From Sulfuricella denitrificans (lineage in GTDB: Bacteria; Pseudomonadota; Gammaproteobacteria; Burkholderiales; Sulfuricellaceae), in the NCBI GenBank assembly GCA_002632355.1, contig NSJJ01000004.1, positions 149,611 through 213,610 on the forward strand: DNA of 64,000 bases, given 5' to 3'. The position numbers and the translations under genes are program-made. Position 1 is the first letter of the stretch. The number at the start of each line of letters is the position of its first letter. Of this stretch, positions 20,197-30,803 are shown one piece after another. The notes below the pieces were generated by a model. That model was given only the letters and a program-made list of their open reading frames with translations. It was not told the DNA's origin and searched no databases.

Positions 20197-21930
20197 CTAC
20201 TTGCGCTTGATATAAAGGTCAGTAATCGTACCCTCGGCCATTTCGGCGGCGAAGCACAGTGTTTCTGACAAGGTGGGATGAGGATGGATCGTCAGGCCAA
20301 GGTCCTGTGCATCGGCCCCCATTTCCAGCGCCAGCACCGCTTCGGCAATGAGCTCACCCGCATTCGGGCCGACGATAGCGGCACCGATGATCCGCTTTGT
20401 TTCCTTGTCCAGCAACAGCTTGGTGGCACCATATTCTGCATTGATCGAAAGTGCGCGTCCGCTGGCGGCCCATGGAAAGCTGGCCTTTTCGTATTCGATG
20501 CCTAGTGCTTTGGCCTCGGTTTCGGTCAAACCCATCCATGCCACTTCCGGATCGGTATAAGCCACGGAGGGGATGGTGCGCGCATCGAAGGCCGCCTTGT
20601 GCCCGGAAATCACTTCTGCAGCGACTTTGGCCTCGTGTACCGCCTTATGGGCCAGCATGGGCTGCCCAACGATATCCCCGATAGCGAAAATGTGCGGCAC
20701 ATTGGTGCGCTGCTGTTTATCCACGGGAATGAATCCCTGTTCGTTCACCGTAACGCCGGCTTGTTCGGCACCGATCAGAGTGCCATTCGGACGACGGCCT
20801 ACCGCAACCAGCACACGATCGAACAACGCCGGCGCAGGCGCATTTTCGCCCTCGAAAGTGGCCAGAATCCCTTCTTTCCTGGCTTCCAGAGCGGCAACCC
20901 GGTTCTTGAGAAGGATGGACTCATACTGCTTCTCGATCTTTTTGTGCAAGGGTTTGACGATATCCTTGTCGCATCCCGGAATGAGTTGTTCGCCCAGTTC
21001 CACCACGGTGATTTTTGATCCCAGCGCATGATAAACCGTCGCCATTTCAAGTCCGATAATACCGCCGCCGATCACCAGCATGCGCTTCGGCACATCTGCC
21101 AGTGCCAGTGCGCCGGTAGAATCCATGATGCGGGGATCTTCTGGGAAAACAGGAATATTCACTACCCGCGAGCCGGCAGCAATCACCGCATTATCGAAGG
21201 AGATATCCATCTCGCCATTGGACGTTTTCACCCGGATATGATGCGGTGCGATAAATTGACCATTTCCGTGGATAACCTGAACATTGCGCTGCTTCGCCAG
21301 TTGTGCGAGGCCGCCAGTCAGGCGATTCACCACGCTTTCCTTCCAGCCACGCACCTGGTCGATATCAACCTCAGGACTGGCGAACTTCACGCCATGGCTG
21401 CCCATATCCTCGGCCTCGGCTATGACCTTTGCCACGTGCAGCAAGGCCTTGGAAGGAATGCAGCCAACATTAAGGCAAACACCACCCAGCGAAGCATGAC
21501 GCTCAATCAGGATAACCTTCCTGCCCAGATCGGCCGCACGGAAAGCGGCTGTATAGCCGCCAGGGCCAGCGCCCAGCACGACCACATCCGCATGGATTTG
21601 CTGTCCTTTGCTTTCTGACGCCATGGCAGCCTGGCCTGCCATGACTTCCAGAACTGGCGTTTCCGGCACGGTTGCCACAGCCGCAGCCTCCTCCACTTCC
21701 AGGGTCAGTATTTCGCTACCCTGGGCCACTTTGTCACCCACTTTCAGCTTGATTGAATTTACGATGCCGGCGTGGCTGGACGGGATTTCCATCGTCGACT
21801 TGTCGCTTTCGAGAGTAAGTAGCGAAGTGTCTTTCTCCACTCTGTCGCCTGGCTTGACCAGCACTTCGATCACCGGCACATTGTTGAAGTCGCCAATATC
21901 CGGTACGGTTATTTCGATAATTTTGCTCAT
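20197..21930 (-). CDS. lpdA: Dihydrolipoyl dehydrogenase (E3) with N-terminal lipoyl domain
   Basis: 577 residues. A lipoyl domain occupies about 1-80 (lipoyl Lys in ESDKSTMEIP), followed by a linker and a full E3 flavoprotein. The FAD-binding motif VVLGAGPGGYTAAFRAADLG begins near residue 121 and the redox disulfide is in GGVCLNVGCIPSK near 155. The C-terminal HPHPTLSET provides the catalytic His-Glu region. E3 reoxidises dihydrolipoamide with NAD+. The fused lipoyl domain is common in betaproteobacterial PDH complexes. It is the third gene of aceE-aceF-lpdA; narX follows on the same strand after 123 bases. Confidence 0.97.
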   Translation of the reverse strand: MSKIIEITVPDIGDFNNVPVIEVLVKPGDRVEKDTSLLTLESDKSTMEIPSSHAGIVNSIKLKVGDKVAQGSEILTLEVEEAAAVATVPETPVLEVMAGQAAMASESKGQQIHADVVVLGAGPGGYTAAFRAADLGRKVILIERHASLGGVCLNVGCIPSKALLHVAKVIAEAEDMGSHGVKFASPEVDIDQVRGWKESVVNRLTGGLAQLAKQRNVQVIHGNGQFIAPHHIRVKTSNGEMDISFDNAVIAAGSRVVNIPVFPEDPRIMDSTGALALADVPKRMLVIGGGIIGLEMATVYHALGSKITVVELGEQLIPGCDKDIVKPLHKKIEKQYESILLKNRVAALEARKEGILATFEGENAPAPALFDRVLVAVGRRPNGTLIGAEQAGVTVNEQGFIPVDKQQRTNVPHIFAIGDIVGQPMLAHKAVHEAKVAAEVISGHKAAFDARTIPSVAYTDPEVAWMGLTETEAKALGIEYEKASFPWAASGRALSINAEYGATKLLLDKETKRIIGAAIVGPNAGELIAEAVLALEMGADAQDLGLTIHPHPTLSETLCFAAEMAEGTITDLYIKRK

Positions 21931-22044
21931 AATCCCACCTGCGGCCTATTCGTCCGCGCTCAAGCGATTAAATTCAGTCTCTGCTCGTTGCAGCACGCAC
22001 CGCAGCAGTCATAAAACGCGAATGACTCTCCTGATTCAACTATT

Positions 22045-23370
22045 TTAAAGCAGCAAACGCCGCACATCGGAGAGGACGGCACTGAGAAAAGAAGTCATGC
22101 GCGCACCCAGCGCACCGTCAATCACGCGATGATCATAAGAAAGCGACAGCGGGAGCATGAGACGCGGAACAAACTCTTTCCCATTCCACACCGGCTTCAT
22201 GCTGGAGCGTGAAACACCGAGAATCGCCACTTCAGGCAGATTGAGGATCGGGGTGAAATAAGTACCGCCGATACCACCCAGGCTGGAAATACTCATGCTG
22301 CCGCCCTGCATTTCAGCAGGGGAAATCTTTTTCTCGCGCGCCTTGGCAGACAGTGTACCCAGCTCGCGCGCGATATCCAGCAAGCCCTTCTGATCGACAT
22401 CGCGGATCACCGGAACCACCAGACCATCGGGCGTATCGGCAGCAAAGCCGATATGGAAATACTGTTTCATCACCAGGCTTTCTCCATCCGCAGAAAGGGA
22501 GGCGTTAAATTCCGGATAGGTTTTCAGGCCTGCCGCCACCGCTTTCATCAAAAACGGCAACAGCGTGAGTTTGACGCCTTGCTTGCCAGCCTCGTCAAGC
22601 ATGCCCTTGCGGAAGACTTCCAGTTCGGTGATATCCACTTCCTCGAACTGCGTGACATGAGGCGCCGCCACCCAGTTGCGGTGCAGATTGGCACCAGAAA
22701 TTTTCTTGATCTTGGAAAGCGGCTTGACCTCAACCAGCCCGAACCGGGTAAAGTCCACAGCCGGCATCGCTGCCAGGCCCAGGCTCAGTCCGCCTGTGGC
22801 GCCACCACGCGGCTTTGCCAGTTCAGCCTTGACGAAGGCCTGCACATCCTCTTTCAGGACCCGGCGTTTCGGACCTGAACCATTGACCAAAGAAAGGTCC
22901 ACTCCGAGTTCGCGTGCAAAAGCGCGTACAGAGGGACTGGCGTGAACCTTGCCACCACTTTCTGCCACAGCGCCCCCCCTGACAAGGGGGACGGAAGGGG
23001 ATTGGGGTGCTGGGGGAGTTTGGCCCGGAGGTGCGCTCACCGCTACGGGCTGTGGCGCCGGCTTGCTTTCAGCCACGGCATCAGAGACAGCTTGAGCCGC
23101 CTTGGAGGGAACCGCCGCAGATGCACTCTCCTCTGCCTCCATGGTCAGGATCAATGTCCCTTCAGCCGCCTTTTCACCCGCCTTGAGACGCACCGCCTTC
23201 ACTTTCCCGGCAAAGGGTGCCGGGATATCCATGGTGGCCTTGTCGCTCTCCAGTGTGACCAGGGAATCCTCTACCTTGACCACATCGCCTTCCTTGACCA
23301 GCACTTCGATCACGTCCACTTCGGGAAAATTCCCGATGTCCGGAACACGCACTTCCTTGATGTTCGACAC
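22045..23370 (-). CDS. aceF: Dihydrolipoyllysine-residue acetyltransferase (PDH E2)
   Basis: 441 residues from a GTG start ([15 protein letters not shown]); AGGAG lies eight bases upstream, whereas the longer frame has no ribosome-binding site. There is one lipoyl domain (about 1-80, lipoyl Lys in [10 protein letters not shown]), an Ala/Pro-rich linker, a peripheral-subunit-binding domain (about 137-175, [15 protein letters not shown]) and the catalytic acetyltransferase core (about 210-441) ending with DHRVIDGA. E2 transfers the acetyl group to CoA. The linker contains a segment ([12 protein letters not shown]) encoded by a dispersed GC-rich repeat, discussed separately. Confidence 0.96.
   Translation of the reverse strand: MSNIKEVRVPDIGNFPEVDVIEVLVKEGDVVKVEDSLVTLESDKATMDIPAPFAGKVKAVRLKAGEKAAEGTLILTMEAEESASAAVPSKAAQAVSDAVAESKPAPQPVAVSAPPGQTPPAPQSPSVPLVRGGAVAESGGKVHASPSVRAFARELGVDLSLVNGSGPKRRVLKEDVQAFVKAELAKPRGGATGGLSLGLAAMPAVDFTRFGLVEVKPLSKIKKISGANLHRNWVAAPHVTQFEEVDITELEVFRKGMLDEAGKQGVKLTLLPFLMKAVAAGLKTYPEFNASLSADGESLVMKQYFHIGFAADTPDGLVVPVIRDVDQKGLLDIARELGTLSAKAREKKISPAEMQGGSMSISSLGGIGGTYFTPILNLPEVAILGVSRSSMKPVWNGKEFVPRLMLPLSLSYDHRVIDGALGARMTSFLSAVLSDVRRLLL
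22972..23018. repeat. Dispersed GC-rich repeat inserted in the aceF linker
   Basis: The sequence has the GGGG-rich form ACAAGGGGGACGGAAGGGG and encodes [12 protein letters not shown] in the aceF frame. A related copy (ACAAGGGGGGACTGAGGGG) lies between hoxY and hoxH at 45921-45945. The two copies share about 25 positions, which suggests a small repeat family that can be tolerated inside coding linkers. Confidence 0.55.
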
Positions 23371-23456
23371 TATTCTTTCTCCTGGCTTTTCACCGCGCTG
23401 GGGAAGCTTGACAGCATGACCTGAAGAACCTCCACCTTTCACGGCTAAACACTTTG

Positions 23457-26111
23457 TTATACCGTGACTGGATTCGGCTTGTTGGGATCGATACCGTATT
23501 TTTTCATCGCCTCGCTCACCTTGGCGGCGGGCAAAGTCCCTTCATCGGCCAGTGCTTTAAGCGCTGCGAGAACGACATGGTAACGATCCACTTCGAAGAA
23601 ACTGCGCAGTTTCTCACGGCTGTCGCTGCGTCCGAAACCATCGGTACCGAGCGTCACAAAGTTCGCAGGCACGAATTCGCGAATCTGGTCGGCATAGGCT
23701 TTCATGTAGTCAGTGGAAGCAATCACCGGCTCCTTGCCACCCTTGAGACATTTCCCGACATAGCTTTCACGCTGTGGCTTTTCCGGGTGCAGCATGTTCC
23801 AGCGCGAGACATCCAGACCTTCGCGGCGCAGTTCGTTGAAGCTGGTGACGCTCCAGACTTCGGCGGACACGCCGAAATCGTTTTCCAGCAGTTCGGCAGC
23901 GGCTTCGACTTCGCGCAGAATCGTGCCTGACCCCATCAGACGCACTTTCAACTTCTTCTTGCCAGATTTTTTCAGCAGGTACATGCCCTTGATGATGCCC
24001 TCCTCCACGCCCTTGGGCATGGGCGGATGGACGTAATTCTCATTCATCACCGTGAGGTAGTAATACACATCCTCCTGCTCCTGGTACATGCGGCGCAGGC
24101 CGTCCTGGATAATCACCGCCAGTTCGTAGGCGTAGGTCGGATCGTAGGTGATGCAGTTGGGAATGGTGGCCGCCTGCAGGTGGCTATGGCCGTCCTCGTG
24201 CTGCAGGCCCTCGCCGTTGAGCGTGGTGCGCCCCGCCGTGCCGCCGAGCAGGAAGCCGCGTGCGCGCGAATCGCCCGCCAGCCAGGCAAGGTCGCCGATG
24301 CGCTGGAAGCCGAACATCGAGTAGTAGATATAGAACGGGATCATCGCCACGCCATGATTGCTGTAGCTGGTCGCCGCCGCCACCCAGGAAGCGAAGGCAC
24401 CGGCCTCGTTGATCCCCTCTTCGAGAATCTGCCCGGTCTTGGCTTCGCGGTAATACATCACCTGATCGGCGTCCTGCGGCTCATACAACTGGCCCTGCGA
24501 GGAATAGATGCCGAGCTGGCGGAACATGCCTTCCATACCGAAAGTGCGCGCCTCGTCGGGCACGATAGGCACCACGTGCTTGCCGATCACCTTGTCCTTG
24601 ACCAGCGTGCCGAGGACGCGCACGAAGGCCATGGTGGTGGAAATTTCGCGCTCGCCAGTACCGCTCAGAATGGCATCGAAATCCTTCAGGGAAGGAACAT
24701 TGAGAGTTTCCGCTTTCTGCCGCCGCGCAGGCAGGTAGCCGCCAAGATTTTTGCGACGCTCCTTGAGATACTGCATTTCAGGGCTATCCTCAGCCGGGCG
24801 ATAGAGCGGTACGCTGGAAATCTGGTCGTCAGCGATCGGAATATTGAAGCGATCGCGGAACGCCTTCAGCGATGCATCCGACATTTTCTTCGCCTGATGG
24901 GTGATGTTCTGACCTTCGCCCGACGTACCCATGCCATAGCCCTTCACCGTCTTGGCCAGAACAACTGTTGGCTGGCCCGTGTGTTTGGTCGCTGCCGCGT
25001 AGGCTGTGTACACCTTGAATGGATCATGCCCGCCGCGGTTGAGGCGCCAGATATCGTCATCCGACATATTGGCAACCATTTCCAGCAGTTCAGGGTACTT
25101 GCCGAAGAAGTGCTGACGCACGTAAGCGCCGTCCTTGGCCTTGTAGTTCTGGTAATCGCCGTCAACACATTCTTCCATGCGCTTGAGCAGCAGGCCCTTG
25201 GTGTCTTTAGCCAGCAGGGCATCCCAGTGACGGCCCCACACCACCTTGATGACGTTCCAACCTGCGCCGCGGAATACCCCTTCGAGTTCCTGAATGATCT
25301 TGCCGTTGCCACGCACCGGACCATCCAGACGCTGCAGATTGCAGTTCACCACGAAAATCAGGTTATCGAGCTTCTCACGCCCGGCAAGCGAGATCGCACC
25401 CAGAGATTCCGGTTCGTCGGTCTCGCCATCACCGAGGAACGCCCACACCTTGCGGTTCTCGGTATTCACCATGCCGCGGTCGTTGAGGTACTTCATGAAA
25501 CGTGCCTGATAGATCGCAGTCAGCGGACCCAGGCCCATTGAAACGGTGGGAAACTGCCAGAAATCCGGCATCAGCCAGGGATGGGGATAGGAAGGCAGGC
25601 CGCCGCCATCCACTTCCTGACGGAAGTTTTTCATCTGTTCGTCGCTCAGGCGGCCTTCAAGATAAGCACGGGCGTAGATGCCGGGCGAAGAGTGCCCCTG
25701 GATATACAGCAGGTCGCCGCCATGCTTGTCGTCCGGTGCGTGAAAGAAATGGTTGAAACCGACGTCATACAGGGTTGCTGCCGATGCAAAGCTGGCGATA
25801 TGTCCGCCGACACCGGGGCTCTTCTTGTTTGCCTGCATCACCGTGGCGATGGCGTTCCAGCGGATCAGGGCGCGGATACGGCGCTCCAGCGCCAGATCGC
25901 CGGGAAAGCGCTCTTCCTGAGGTACAGGAATGGTATTGAGATAAGCCGTGCTGGCCGAATAAGGCAGATTTGCGCCGCTGCGGCGCGCCTTGTCGATCAT
26001 CTGCTCCAGCAGAAAATGAGCTCGCTCCACACCTTCCAGCTCGAGAACCGCATCCAGGGCATCCAGCCACTCCTGCGTTTCCTGAGGGTCCATGTCGGGG
26101 ATTGCTGCCAT
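23457..26111 (-). CDS. aceE: Pyruvate dehydrogenase E1, homodimeric type
   Basis: 884 residues, the length of the homodimeric AceE of proteobacteria. E1 decarboxylates pyruvate with thiamine diphosphate and acetylates lipoyl-E2. The ThDP motif begins [10 protein letters not shown] near residue 230 and ends in NCNLQRLDG; the conserved [16 protein letters not shown] is near residue 140. GGAG precedes the ATG. It starts the aceE-aceF-lpdA operon; a 7-bp dyad in the divergent region to pepA may control either gene. Confidence 0.98.
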   Translation of the reverse strand: MAAIPDMDPQETQEWLDALDAVLELEGVERAHFLLEQMIDKARRSGANLPYSASTAYLNTIPVPQEERFPGDLALERRIRALIRWNAIATVMQANKKSPGVGGHIASFASAATLYDVGFNHFFHAPDDKHGGDLLYIQGHSSPGIYARAYLEGRLSDEQMKNFRQEVDGGGLPSYPHPWLMPDFWQFPTVSMGLGPLTAIYQARFMKYLNDRGMVNTENRKVWAFLGDGETDEPESLGAISLAGREKLDNLIFVVNCNLQRLDGPVRGNGKIIQELEGVFRGAGWNVIKVVWGRHWDALLAKDTKGLLLKRMEECVDGDYQNYKAKDGAYVRQHFFGKYPELLEMVANMSDDDIWRLNRGGHDPFKVYTAYAAATKHTGQPTVVLAKTVKGYGMGTSGEGQNITHQAKKMSDASLKAFRDRFNIPIADDQISSVPLYRPAEDSPEMQYLKERRKNLGGYLPARRQKAETLNVPSLKDFDAILSGTGEREISTTMAFVRVLGTLVKDKVIGKHVVPIVPDEARTFGMEGMFRQLGIYSSQGQLYEPQDADQVMYYREAKTGQILEEGINEAGAFASWVAAATSYSNHGVAMIPFYIYYSMFGFQRIGDLAWLAGDSRARGFLLGGTAGRTTLNGEGLQHEDGHSHLQAATIPNCITYDPTYAYELAVIIQDGLRRMYQEQEDVYYYLTVMNENYVHPPMPKGVEEGIIKGMYLLKKSGKKKLKVRLMGSGTILREVEAAAELLENDFGVSAEVWSVTSFNELRREGLDVSRWNMLHPEKPQRESYVGKCLKGGKEPVIASTDYMKAYADQIREFVPANFVTLGTDGFGRSDSREKLRSFFEVDRYHVVLAALKALADEGTLPAAKVSEAMKKYGIDPNKPNPVTV

Positions 26112-26161
26112 TATGATCGCTCCTGAGTAGACATTTATTCAAACCTGTTATGATTCCTTAT

Positions 26162-26180
26162 CTTGACCTCTTTGGTCAAG
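26162..26180. promoter_or_regulatory. Dyad CTTGACC-N5-GGTCAAG between aceE and the aminopeptidase gene
   Basis: Perfect 7-bp arms with a 5-base centre lie 51 bases from the aceE start and 36 bases from the aminopeptidase start. It is a candidate operator for divergent promoters. It is not the E. coli PdhR consensus, so the binding protein is open. Confidence 0.4.
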
Positions 26181-26215
26181 GCAAGAATACACGCCACCGT
26201 CCGGGAAACAGCACC

Positions 26216-27691
26216 ATGAATCAAGCAAAAATTATTGAGAAACAGTCTGATATCAGACTGCAGGAAATTCGCAGCGACGATCACTTGCTGATCATTCTGC
26301 CTGCGGTGAAAAAACTGGCCCAGCTCAAGGGCACGCCGCTGCTCGACATCCTGCAGGCACGCATGGAACGGCGCGGCGTCAAGCTCGCGGATCTGAAGAA
26401 AACCCCGCTCAGCAGCGATCTCGATCAGGGCGCGCTGGTCACATGGCTCATGCTTGATTCCCAACTGAGCGCCTTTGAACAACTCACTGCCATGCGCAAG
26501 GCCATCCAGGCGCTGCTGGCGGAACACCCCCAGTCCATCACCATCGCGGTCAGCGGAAGCGCCGAGCAGCGCCGTCTGGCAGCGGAAAGCGCGGTCTATT
26601 GCACCCTGCTCAACAGCGCCCTGCTTCCCGTGCGCAAAAAGAAGGACGAACGCAAATCGCTGCAGAAAATCAATTTATATGGATACAAATCGGACAACGC
26701 TTACCTGGCGCAACGTGCGCAGGCTGATGGCAACATTCTGTGTCGCGAACTCACCATGCTGCCCGCCAACGAACTCACGCCGGGCCTGTACCGTGAGCGT
26801 ATCCAGAAACTCGCCCGGGAAGAACAATGGAAATGCGAAGAGTTTGACCTGAGAAAATTGCGCAAAATGGGTGCCGGCGCATTTGTCGCCGTGGCCCAGG
26901 GCAGCGAGGAGGAGGATGCCGCCATCGTGCATCTTTCACACCGTCATCCTGACGCAAAGCAAACCGTGGCACTGGTGGGCAAGGGCATCTGCTTCGACAC
27001 CGGCGGCCACAATCTCAAGCCGGCACGCTACATGCACGGCATGCACGAGGACATGAACGGCTCCGCGGTGGCGCTGGGCATCCTGCTTGCGGCCAGCCGC
27101 GCGAATCTGCCCGTCAATCTGGATGTCTGGCTGGCCATTGCGCAAAACCACATCAGCCCCAAGGCCTACAAACAGAACGACGTGGTCACTGCCCTGAATG
27201 GCACCACCATCGAAATCATCCACACGGATGCTGAAGGACGCATGGTACTGGCTGACACGCTCACCCTGGCATCACGCAGGAAGCCGGACTTCATGATCGA
27301 CTTCGCCACCCTGACCGGCAGCATGGCGACCGCGTTAGGGGCGCGTTACTCGGGCATTTTAAGCAACCGTGACAACCTGATCGAGCTTGCTCTAAAGTCG
27401 GGGAAGATCACGGGAGAAAGAGTGAGCGCTTTCCCGCTCGATGCGGACTATGAAGAAGAGCTCGACAGCCGGATTGCCGACATCAAGCAGTGCACCATGG
27501 AAGGCGATGCCGACCACATTCTGGCGGCACGCTTTCTCATGCGTTTTATCGAAAACGAAACCGCATGGCTGCACATGGACCTTTCTGCCAGCAACTGCAA
27601 GGGCGGACTGGGTGCGGTGGCAACGGATGTCACCGGCTTCGGCGTGGCGTGGGGAATAGCCTTATTGGCTAGTTATTTAGGCAAATTGTAA
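26216..27691 (+). CDS. M17-family leucyl aminopeptidase
   Basis: 491 residues from MNQAKIIEKQSDIRL. The catalytic half has the M17 blocks VGKGICFDTGGHNLKP (metal-binding Lys and Asp), MHEDMNGSA (Asp) and HTDAEGRMVLADTL (Asp, Glu and the catalytic Arg), so all expected metal ligands are present. The block around MHEDMNGS differs from the KYDMGGA of classic PepA, placing it in another branch of the family. These enzymes remove N-terminal residues from peptides, usually as cytoplasmic hexamers. It diverges from aceE and precedes moaA by 58 bases. A DNA-binding role as in E. coli PepA is not implied. Confidence 0.93.
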   Translation: MNQAKIIEKQSDIRLQEIRSDDHLLIILPAVKKLAQLKGTPLLDILQARMERRGVKLADLKKTPLSSDLDQGALVTWLMLDSQLSAFEQLTAMRKAIQALLAEHPQSITIAVSGSAEQRRLAAESAVYCTLLNSALLPVRKKKDERKSLQKINLYGYKSDNAYLAQRAQADGNILCRELTMLPANELTPGLYRERIQKLAREEQWKCEEFDLRKLRKMGAGAFVAVAQGSEEEDAAIVHLSHRHPDAKQTVALVGKGICFDTGGHNLKPARYMHGMHEDMNGSAVALGILLAASRANLPVNLDVWLAIAQNHISPKAYKQNDVVTALNGTTIEIIHTDAEGRMVLADTLTLASRRKPDFMIDFATLTGSMATALGARYSGILSNRDNLIELALKSGKITGERVSAFPLDADYEEELDSRIADIKQCTMEGDADHILAARFLMRFIENETAWLHMDLSASNCKGGLGAVATDVTGFGVAWGIALLASYLGKL

Positions 27692-27749
27692 TTGCAGGTT
27701 TGCTGCGCTATAGTCGGATTTAACCTTTAAACCTCCGGCAGGCTTCGCC

Positions 27750-28736
27750 ATGACCGACCATACGCTTCTCACTGACAACTTCCAGCGGCCCATCGAATAT
27801 CTGCGCCTGTCGGTAACCGACCGCTGCGACCTGCGCTGCGCCTATTGCATGCCGGAAGATTTCAAGGGCTACGAAGAACCGGAAAACTGGCTCACTTTCG
27901 ACGAAATCGAGCGCCTGATCGGCGCATTTGCCCGTCTGGGCGTCAAACGCCTGCGCCTGACCGGCGGAGAACCCCTGCTGCGGCGCGACCTGACCGGTCT
28001 GGCCGGACGTCTTTCCGCCCTGCCCGGCATCGAGGACCTGTCGCTCAGCACCAACGCCACCCATCTCGACAAGCACGCTCAAGCGCTGCGCGACAATGGC
28101 ATATCTCGCATCAATGTCAGCCTCGACTCACTGCAGCGCGAGCGGATTGAAAAAATCACCGGGCGTGATTGCCTGCACAAAATTCTCGCCGGGCTGATGG
28201 CAGGCAAGGAAGCCGGACTGGCTCCCATAAAAATCAACATGGTGGCATTGCAGGGGGTCAACGACGACGAAATCGACAGCATGGTGGCCTTCTGTATCGA
28301 ACACGGCTTCATCCTGCGTTTCATCGAAGCCATGCCCGTCGGCAGCACAGGCCGCGAGGCTCAGTTTCTCGATCTGCAGCCGGTCAAACAGCGGCTACAG
28401 GAACGCTTCGGTCTGCTTGAGGGGGTGATCCCGGGTGGCGGTCCGGCGCGTTACCTGAAATCCGCCGATGGCAAATTCAGCGTCGGATTCATTACGCCAA
28501 TTTCCCAGCATTTCTGTGAGACCTGCAACCGCGTGCGCCTTGCCGTGGATGGAACGCTCTATACCTGCCTGGGCCAGGATGAAAAATTCGAGTTCAGGCC
28601 GCTGTTGCGCGGCGGAATCTCTGATCAGGGCCTGGAGGATGCCATTCGCCTGGCAATTTCCCTCAAGCCGGAGCGCCACGAATTCCGCGAGGAGCCGCGC
28701 AAGATCATACGTTTCATGTCGTCCACAGGCGGCTGA
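27750..28736 (+). CDS. moaA: GTP 3',8-cyclase MoaA
   Basis: 328 residues. This radical SAM enzyme performs the first step of molybdenum cofactor synthesis. The SAM cluster motif CDLRCAYCMPE is at about residues 27-37, the GGEPLLRRDL block near 70, and the second cluster CETCNRVRLAVDGTLYTCLG near 252-275 binds substrate GTP. The C-terminus normally ends in GG and is here STGG, which is the expected functional tail. The cofactor product would supply NarG and the molybdoenzyme at 39286-42078. Confidence 0.97.
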   Translation: MTDHTLLTDNFQRPIEYLRLSVTDRCDLRCAYCMPEDFKGYEEPENWLTFDEIERLIGAFARLGVKRLRLTGGEPLLRRDLTGLAGRLSALPGIEDLSLSTNATHLDKHAQALRDNGISRINVSLDSLQRERIEKITGRDCLHKILAGLMAGKEAGLAPIKINMVALQGVNDDEIDSMVAFCIEHGFILRFIEAMPVGSTGREAQFLDLQPVKQRLQERFGLLEGVIPGGGPARYLKSADGKFSVGFITPISQHFCETCNRVRLAVDGTLYTCLGQDEKFEFRPLLRGGISDQGLEDAIRLAISLKPERHEFREEPRKIIRFMSSTGG

Positions 28737-28753
28737 GGGGGAATCGCCCCACC

Positions 28754-30685
28754 CTAGCGGGTCGATTTATCACCGTTTCCGTCGTCGGGAAACGGCCGGG
28801 TATTTTCAAACATTTCAGGGAACAGCGGATCGAGTTCCAGATGATCCTGTTCCTTGTCGGCAGGCGGCTTTTCCGGCTCATCCTTGCGATCAAGCACAAA
28901 ATCAAGCGGCATATCCAGCGTCGGAACATCATCCTGCGCTAACAAGACCTGATCTTGCGCCTCATCCACCGGGGATGGTGCCGCGTTCTGCTCTGACTGA
29001 ACATCTGCAACCTCTTCCTGCAAGGTAGCATCAAGCTCTTCCGGGCTTGAAATATAAAGTGAATTCTCTGCGTCGATCTGCCGGCCCATTTTTTGCACCA
29101 GGACCCACAAACTGCTGTCATCCATGGTTGACTGGCAACGCAGCGCAAGCTGTTCAAATTCCTGCTTCATGCCAAGCGAGCCATAAACTTCGAAGAGTTT
29201 TTTCCACAGGGAGACATCGTCCGGATGTTTTCCCATATAGTCCTGCAATAGTTCGATGGCGCGATTTGACCAGCCATAGGCCATATACAGATCCGCCTCG
29301 TCCAGCACCGATTCGGCTTCAGTAAAAGTTACTGACTCCCCTTCCCGATCAAAAATACTGGTGACATTGGAAAGAAAATCATCTTCATGGCCCGCAACCT
29401 CTGGCTTGCCCCCCCCTTCTCTGATTTGTTCAGCGTCAGGCCGTGCATCTGGTTCGAATTGGGGTATTTCGCTCATTGCAAATTCATGAGCCAGTTCCGA
29501 ATCGAGCTCGGCCTCAGCCCGGCGCCTGCGCCAGCGCCACCAGCCTGAAAGCAAGAGCGCCAGGATCAAACCTCCGCCAGCCAATCCGCGAAAAGAAGTG
29601 TTATCTAGCCAGCTTACACCCGCTTCTGGCGATGGTGGCGCTATTTTCTGAGCAGGAGGCGCGGCCAGCTTCTCGCTTAGCAACATGCGGTTATTGGTTT
29701 TTTCCAGTGCTTTCTGCAGGCTGTCGATCTGGTCCTCAAGCTGCATGATGCGATTTTTCATGCTCAGGGTGTTGGCCACCTGGTCGTCGGCATCCAGCAA
29801 GCGCTGCTTTTCGCGCAATTGCTGCAGTTGTGCTTCGGTCATCTTGCCAACCATGGACAAGTCCAGGTCCGAGGTGGAAAGCTTGAGGTGGAAACCGCCT
29901 TCTGGCCCGGATGGCTGAGAAGACTGAACTTGCTCGACCGGTGTTGAATCGGTTCTTTTTGCGGCACGTCTGGTGCGCTCCGGCTCACTTTTTGGCACGA
30001 CCGGGGAAAGGGCAACCTCAACCGATAGCGTGCGCAGCGCCGGAACCCGGAACGTACTGCTCTCCGTTAATGCCTCATCCGCCGGAGTATCACGCAGTTC
30101 CGGGTTTGCATTGCGTATCGAACGCAGAAAGCTGCGCTGCATGCGCGAGTTTCGAGGATAAAGGCTTGCAGCAATGGAATGCAGCGTCTCACCTTTGCGG
30201 ACATCCCAGACGTGCTGATCCTGCGTAGCGGGATTTTGTGTCCCGGCGACCACTGCGGGTTTGATTACCTGGGTACGGGTCTGCGCATACTCCACCGGGT
30301 CCAGCAACAGGGTGTAATCGCGACTCAGATGCCCCTGCCCACAGTTCTCCTGCACTCGCAAACGCACATAAGGCTCATTGACAGCCTGTACCGAATGAAT
30401 ATTTATCTGGAACTGACCGTTTTTCTCGAGTAATTCCAGGCGCGCCTGGGTCAGGTAGGAAGCATAATCGCTTGGTCCTTCAGGTCGCACAAGCGAAAAA
30501 CAGCGGCTATCCAGTTCCTCTTCAGGGCTGGCCTTGAGTGGAATCGAGGCGCGCAGCGGCTGCCCCAGAGGGGAATTCACCGTCAACTCGCCCAGCAGCA
30601 TGGCGGAAGTCGCAAGCGGGACTGCGCAGGAAATCAATCCTGCTGCAATCAATGCCACTTTCAAATTATCCGTCTGCCTGTTCAT
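28754..30685 (-). CDS. fimV: FimV/HubP-like polar landmark protein
   Basis: 643 residues from MNRQTDNLKVALIAAG; the preceding TTG codon was not used. A signal peptide is followed by the FimV N-terminal domain (about 30-135, LGELTVNSPLGQPLRASIPL), a LysM-like module (about 160-215, VRKGETLHSIAASLY), a coiled coil near 285-345, one membrane segment near 370-388 (GLAGGGLILALLLSGWWRW) and an acidic cytoplasmic tail with TPR-like helices (DLYMAYGWSNRAIELLQDYM). FimV proteins organise the cell pole and type IV pili, consistent with pilW in the window. It ends 18 bases from the moaA stop, convergent. Confidence 0.9.
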   Translation of the reverse strand: MNRQTDNLKVALIAAGLISCAVPLATSAMLLGELTVNSPLGQPLRASIPLKASPEEELDSRCFSLVRPEGPSDYASYLTQARLELLEKNGQFQINIHSVQAVNEPYVRLRVQENCGQGHLSRDYTLLLDPVEYAQTRTQVIKPAVVAGTQNPATQDQHVWDVRKGETLHSIAASLYPRNSRMQRSFLRSIRNANPELRDTPADEALTESSTFRVPALRTLSVEVALSPVVPKSEPERTRRAAKRTDSTPVEQVQSSQPSGPEGGFHLKLSTSDLDLSMVGKMTEAQLQQLREKQRLLDADDQVANTLSMKNRIMQLEDQIDSLQKALEKTNNRMLLSEKLAAPPAQKIAPPSPEAGVSWLDNTSFRGLAGGGLILALLLSGWWRWRRRRAEAELDSELAHEFAMSEIPQFEPDARPDAEQIREGGGKPEVAGHEDDFLSNVTSIFDREGESVTFTEAESVLDEADLYMAYGWSNRAIELLQDYMGKHPDDVSLWKKLFEVYGSLGMKQEFEQLALRCQSTMDDSSLWVLVQKMGRQIDAENSLYISSPEELDATLQEEVADVQSEQNAAPSPVDEAQDQVLLAQDDVPTLDMPLDFVLDRKDEPEKPPADKEQDHLELDPLFPEMFENTRPFPDDGNGDKSTR

Positions 30686-30803
30686 CAAGCCAGCCTTATC
30701 GAAAACCCAGAAACTGGCACGAAACCCGCACCAGCAGCGGAGTTTATAACAACCCGCGTCTTGCCATCAAGCCGTTTGATGCAAATGGCTTAAGCAGAAA
30801 CAA

